Positions 60,291-64,000 of a stretch of DNA of 64,000 nt are shown here, piece after piece. The notes under the pieces are model-generated. The model was given only the letters and a program-made list of their open reading frames with translations. It made no database searches and was not told the origin of the DNA. Made by a program: the position numbers and the translations under genes. The first letter of the stretch is position 1. Each line of letters begins with the position of its first letter. The stretch comes from UBA3478 sp965662045 (GTDB lineage: Bacteria; Bacteroidota; Bacteroidia; Flavobacteriales; Flavobacteriaceae). The DNA lies in assembly GCA_965662045.1 (NCBI GenBank), contig CBFIGE010000001.1:186001-250000 (forward strand), given 5' to 3'.

Positions 60291-62684
60291 TTAGAAGCGT
60301 CTTGAGTAGCCCAGAACGAAATTACGTCCAGCCGCACTTATTCCAGATGAATAAGGTCTGTAACGTTGGTCCAGGACATTTTCTAAACCAAGGGTGTATG
60401 CCCCGTCTTTAAACCTGTATTGGGCTCTTAAATTTAAAGTCGTCCAGCTAGGAGCAAAAGGATTTGAATTTTGATCCAAGGCATATAGATAGTCTTTTGA
60501 CCGTTCAGTTAAGGCGAGGCGTTCAAATGGCACTTCGGAATTATAAACCGCACTTAAATCCAATAAAAAACGACCATTTAAATATTTAATATGAAGATCT
60601 GAAAAGAGTGGAGGTGCATGTCTACTATAAGATATAGAATTGTCATGCCCGTGTTCTTTACCCAAGGTGTAAGTCACATTAGAGCCCAATTTAACTCGTG
60701 AACTCAATTGGAAATTTCCACTCCATTCTAATCCAAAAACACGTGCAAAGGTTCCGTTTTGAACGGCTTGAATCTGACTCAGAACTCCCTTGTACAAGAG
60801 TTCGGTAGCACCTTCTAATTCGAATGGCCTGCGAATCAATATGTCTTTTAAGTAAGTAAAATAGGTTGCCACATTAATCACGGCCTTAGAATTCCATTGC
60901 TTGGTAAAACCTAATTCTACTGTATACGCATACTCAGGCTTGAGATCAGGGTTAGGAACAACCACGCTTCCAGGTTCTGAATCAAAAATTTTCCCCACAT
61001 CATCAATATTGGGGGCCCTAAATCCTGTTGCCAAATTCAAATTGAGTTGAAGTTGGCGCTCTGGTGTCCAATTCAAACCAAAACTTCCCGTAAATGCATT
61101 GTTCGTCAATGAGGTCTCAGAGAAGGGCAAGCTCAACAAGTTATTTTCCAAATTGGCCTTTAAAAAATCTCTATTAAACCGTAATCCTATTTGAGATCTG
61201 AGTCTAGACTTTAATTCCGAATCAAAGGAAACATAAGCTCCAGTACTTGTCCATAAACTATTGTCAGGATAGCGACTTAAAGCGGCATTCGAAATGTTGG
61301 TATCCAAGTCTATTTGTTCGCCCTGAGAAAAAACTTGATTATATACCAAGGATAAACCGTAACGCAGGCGATTCTGTTCTATTTTTTTCTCCGCATCTAT
61401 GGAAGATTGATAGGCTTTTACCCTTTCTCGATTTGAAAATAGAATGGGGTCGTTAAATGCTCTTTCATTACGACTTTCTTCAAAGTTTTGATACGAATTT
61501 GTCCATCGGTAAGAGGTATTGTTTTTGTGAAGTTCTTGTGTCCAGCGAAACATCAACCATTTTTGTGGACCGTAGTACCAATCTCCATAACGCAAATTAT
61601 CATCTGTTCCAGGACGAAGCAATCGATCATAACGCGGATAATCCGAAGTTTGAGAATAATAAAATCCAAGACTGTGTTTCCAACGTTCTGAAGGATGGTA
61701 TTGAAGCTGATGATTGGTGTAGATTTGAGAAAATCCAGAGAACTTCTGAATTCTTGGGTCATCATTGACGACCATAACATCTTGTCCATTGAACTTTTTT
61801 ACAAAAGTTGGCCTGAGATAATCCGCCAATCCTCTACTTCCCATTTTTAAATCCGAGAAATCAGAAAAGCTAAAACTGCTCCATAAACTCCATTTCTTTT
61901 TGCTAAAGGCGTGGTCAAAATGCACAGTACGCTCATTATTTGCAGTAGAGTAGCGTAAATTCAGCCCGAAGCGTTTTTGCAATTCCTCCTCCTTACTGAC
62001 TTGTGCATTTTTCGAATAGAAATTCATCACTCCTCCAATCGCATCGCTTCCATAAACTAAGGAATTCGGGCCAAAAGACAATTCCGTTCGCTTAACCGTA
62101 AAAGGATCTATAGAAATGATGTTCTGTATATTTCCCCCTCTAAAAATGGCATTGTTCATACGCACTCCATCGACAACGAGTAATACTCGATTTGTCGCAA
62201 AGCCCCTTATAATTGGACTACCACCTCCGAGTTGACTTTTTTGCACAAAGACTTTTCCACTTGCTTGCAGTAAATCTGCTGAAGTTTGCGGTTGTAAAAA
62301 AGAGCGTTCTGCTGATGAAATAGAAACCACCTTTTGCGTCAGTTCACGTTTTTGTTGTTTCCAACGAGATACGGATAAAACCACCTCATCTAAAACGTTT
62401 TCGATTTTATCTAAATAAACCTTTGTTTTTAAGGCTGAAAAAGGCAATTCGTGATTCTTGTAGCCTTCTAATTTAAAAAGCAACAACTCATCACCCTTGA
62501 GGTTTAAATCCTCCAAAGAAAACTCACCCTCTAAATTGGTCCATTTAGAAATTCCCTTTGAAGGCACCTCTACCGCAACACCAGGCAACGGCAATTGATT
62601 CATAAAATCTTCAACCGTGTATTGTTGTCCAAATAGTCCGTATTGCACTAAAAGAACAAATATCGTAATTAGGTCTTTTTTCAC
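60291..62684 (-). CDS. Haem-type TonB-dependent receptor
   Basis: 797 residues from GTG 62684. Signal peptide, a short carboxypeptidase-regulatory-like domain (about 33-95), a plug (about 110-240) of the HmuR/HutA sort (GGGSPIIRGFATNRVLLVVDG, FGPNSLVYGSDAIGGVMNFYS) and a barrel ending FVLGYSRRF. FRAP (TGFRAPNIDD) and NPDL (VVPNPDLKPEY) boxes of haem/haemoglobin receptors are both present, so haem is the likely ligand. Its start overlaps the recO stop (GTGA), so translation is coupled. A haem-uptake system is otherwise not visible here. Confidence 0.9.
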   Translation of the reverse strand: MKKDLITIFVLLVQYGLFGQQYTVEDFMNQLPLPGVAVEVPSKGISKWTNLEGEFSLEDLNLKGDELLLFKLEGYKNHELPFSALKTKVYLDKIENVLDEVVLSVSRWKQQKRELTQKVVSISSAERSFLQPQTSADLLQASGKVFVQKSQLGGGSPIIRGFATNRVLLVVDGVRMNNAIFRGGNIQNIISIDPFTVKRTELSFGPNSLVYGSDAIGGVMNFYSKNAQVSKEEELQKRFGLNLRYSTANNERTVHFDHAFSKKKWSLWSSFSFSDFSDLKMGSRGLADYLRPTFVKKFNGQDVMVVNDDPRIQKFSGFSQIYTNHQLQYHPSERWKHSLGFYYSQTSDYPRYDRLLRPGTDDNLRYGDWYYGPQKWLMFRWTQELHKNNTSYRWTNSYQNFEESRNERAFNDPILFSNRERVKAYQSSIDAEKKIEQNRLRYGLSLVYNQVFSQGEQIDLDTNISNAALSRYPDNSLWTSTGAYVSFDSELKSRLRSQIGLRFNRDFLKANLENNLLSLPFSETSLTNNAFTGSFGLNWTPERQLQLNLNLATGFRAPNIDDVGKIFDSEPGSVVVPNPDLKPEYAYTVELGFTKQWNSKAVINVATYFTYLKDILIRRPFELEGATELLYKGVLSQIQAVQNGTFARVFGLEWSGNFQLSSRVKLGSNVTYTLGKEHGHDNSISYSRHAPPLFSDLHIKYLNGRFLLDLSAVYNSEVPFERLALTERSKDYLYALDQNSNPFAPSWTTLNLRAQYRFKDGAYTLGLENVLDQRYRPYSSGISAAGRNFVLGYSRRF

Positions 62685-63397
62685 GCGTATAAGTCTTTCA
62701 AGACAGCGAAAGATTTTGGCGTGTAGAAGTTTTCCAAGTGTATTTCAAGATATTTCAACAGGCTCTGCATTAATTCTATTCTCTGCGCTTTGTTCGATTG
62801 TTTGGTCAAACTATCATCAAAATCTGTGCCTAAGTATTGATTTAGGCAAAAAGATATTGAAATCGATAAGCAAGCATTTAAATTCTCTGTAGCTACAAAG
62901 ATTCCTTCGTTTAAATCAAACACATATCCTTCCCTATATTTTTTTTGAGGTTCTATCCCTAAAAAACGACACAACCCAAGCAGAAAAACAATGTTGAAAT
63001 GACCTAGTCGCTCATTGGTGTCAAGCCAGTTAGCGGAATCGACTAAAAATCGATAAAAATCGAGGTCTTTAAAATCTTCTTTAAGTGCATTTTGAAGGGT
63101 TTCAACGAGCAGTAAACTCAGGCTACTTTTAGCTATATCCGTGTGTAAACTACTATAAGTTTTATCGCGCTTGACATCCACAATACGCTCCAAGCCTTTA
63201 CCTCGGTGCACTGCTGTCAAATCTAATTGAGTGAGTGGAAGAAAGTAAGCCGCCTTTAATTTGCCTTTGCCCCTTTTTAGTATCCCTCTAAGTAAATAGG
63301 ATTGAAGTCCATATTGTTCGGTGTAGATGCGAACAATTAAACTAGTATCACCATATTTAATTTGAGTTAAAACAACTCCTTTTGTTTTTACCTCCAC
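62681..63397 (-). CDS. recO: DNA repair protein RecO
   Basis: 238 residues. Acts with RecF/RecR to load RecA on gaps. N-terminal OB fold (VLTQIKYGDTSLIVRIYTEQYGLQSYLLRG), KGLERIVDV, and a helical C-terminal part without the four-Cys zinc site of some RecO proteins. Twelve bases after gdhA ends and overlapping the haem-receptor start by 4 bases. Confidence 0.93.
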   Translation of the reverse strand: MEVKTKGVVLTQIKYGDTSLIVRIYTEQYGLQSYLLRGILKRGKGKLKAAYFLPLTQLDLTAVHRGKGLERIVDVKRDKTYSSLHTDIAKSSLSLLLVETLQNALKEDFKDLDFYRFLVDSANWLDTNERLGHFNIVFLLGLCRFLGIEPQKKYREGYVFDLNEGIFVATENLNACLSISISFCLNQYLGTDFDDSLTKQSNKAQRIELMQSLLKYLEIHLENFYTPKSFAVLKDLYA

Positions 63398-63409
63398 ATT
63401 CGAAAAAAA

Positions 63410-64000
63410 TTAAATCACCCCTTGAGCGAGCATCGCATCAGCCACTTTTACAAATCCAGCAATATTAGCTCCCTTGACATAATCGCAATAGCCATCTTCT
63501 TCTTTACCATAGGCTACACAAGAATCGTGAATGTCTTTCATGATGCCTTGAAGTCGCTGATCTACTTCTTCTCTTGTCCAACTAATACGAAGTGAATTTT
63601 GAGACATTTCTAGACCTGATGTCGCTACACCTCCAGCATTTGAAGCCTTTCCTGGTGCAAATAAAATTTTGGCATTTCTAAAAACTTCTATAGCCTCTGG
63701 TGTCGATGGCATATTCGCTCCTTCAGATACGCACATAAGACCATTTTTAACTAAATGGGCTGCGTCATCTCCGTTGAGTTCGTTTTGAGTTGCGCATGGA
63801 AAAGCTAAATCACAAGGCACACTCCAAGGTGTTTTACCTTCAAAAAATTGAGCATTTGGATACGCATTTACATATTCTTTGATTCGGCCTCTTTTTACAT
63901 TTTTTAAATCTTGAACAAAGGCAAGTTTTTCTTTAGTGATTCCCTCCTGATCGAGTATGAATCCAGAAGAGTCAGAAAGGGTAATCACTTTTCCGCCTAA
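63410..64000 (-). CDS. gdhA: Glutamate dehydrogenase, C-terminal part (cut by window edge)
   Basis: The window holds the last 196 residues of a protein whose usual length is about 445-450. It begins inside the Rossmann domain (LGGKVITLSDSSGFI) and continues with AQFFEGKTPWSVPCDLAFPCATQNEL, GLMCVSEGANMPSTPEAIEVF and FAPGKASNAGGVATSGLEMSQNS. This is the hexameric GdhA type, generally NADP-linked, making glutamate from 2-oxoglutarate and ammonia. The 5' end lies beyond base 64000. Upstream of recO. Confidence 0.95.
   Translation of the reverse strand, partial: LGGKVITLSDSSGFILDQEGITKEKLAFVQDLKNVKRGRIKEYVNAYPNAQFFEGKTPWSVPCDLAFPCATQNELNGDDAAHLVKNGLMCVSEGANMPSTPEAIEVFRNAKILFAPGKASNAGGVATSGLEMSQNSLRISWTREEVDQRLQGIMKDIHDSCVAYGKEEDGYCDYVKGANIAGFVKVADAMLAQGVI

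Noticed and set aside
61457..61768. 103-codon plus-strand ORF opposite the haem-type receptor
   Set aside because: Antisense shadow within a well-supported barrel gene.
1..64000. CRISPR arrays, insertion sequences, prophage, tRNA or rRNA genes
   Set aside because: I looked through all intergenic spaces and found no regular repeats, transposase motifs or cloverleaf-like sequence; the spaces are too short for most of these.

Overview
The window is a dense, low-GC stretch of chromosome from a member of the Bacteroidota, almost certainly family Flavobacteriaceae and probably marine. The evidence is the gliding genes gldD and gldE in the mutY-ssb-gldE-gldD order, the Bacteroidota -7 promoter element TAnnTTTG in front of many genes, the lack of clear Shine-Dalgarno sites, many lipoproteins and four TonB-dependent receptors, and Bacteroidota-type families such as DUF4270 and DUF5689. 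Nearly every base is coding. I see no rRNA, tRNA, CRISPR array, prophage, insertion sequence or integrase. The only gene-free stretch above 300 bases is 23727-24057.

Layout. 1-5400: a DinB-like (DUF1569) gene without a usable start codon, ribosomal rpmA/rplU, a pair of M16 peptidases (one active, one degenerate) and a small lipoprotein. 5371-8740 (minus): mutY-ssb-gldE-gldD. 8830-11426 (plus): an HU-type protein, a 29-residue basic ribosome-associated-type protein, RNase E/G and recX. 11427-18139: a biotin locus (bioF, bioD, bioA, a stand-alone ketoacyl synthase, bioB, all minus) interrupted by a membrane glycosyltransferase on the other strand, and following atpDC closely. 20099-25632: a TonB receptor, a CrtW-type carotenoid ketolase, an aminotransferase and a small membrane protein. 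25735-34039: glmS, a DUF4270 lipoprotein and half of a starch synthase (minus) diverge from panC-panD-flippase-radA (plus). 34036-42691: aldo/keto reductase and xth, a TonB receptor, glyS, a coiled-coil membrane protein, comF and an Ig-like lipoprotein.

42681-48358 holds the most system-like group. A TonB-type outer-membrane barrel, a DUF5689/lamin-tail lipoprotein and an omega-amidase form one operon, diverging from a secreted nuclease of the endonuclease/exonuclease/phosphatase family. I infer an extracellular nucleic-acid (phosphate/nucleoside) acquisition module. 48317-52549 is a DUF3108-M23 peptidase-pgi-membrane protein operon. uvrC and a folate enzyme follow, then ileS-dksA-like-unknown-lspA, then recO translationally coupled to a haem-type TonB receptor, and the C-terminal part of gdhA at the right edge.

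Points that stand out: the isoleucyl-tRNA synthetase has GIHH in place of HIGH, the altered motif linked to mupirocin hyper-resistance; the DksA-like protein has lost three of four zinc cysteines; the biotin locus carries a catalytically complete ketoacyl synthase but no visible bioC or bioH; and a perfect TGTGA-N6-TCACA palindrome sits in front of the RNase E/G gene.
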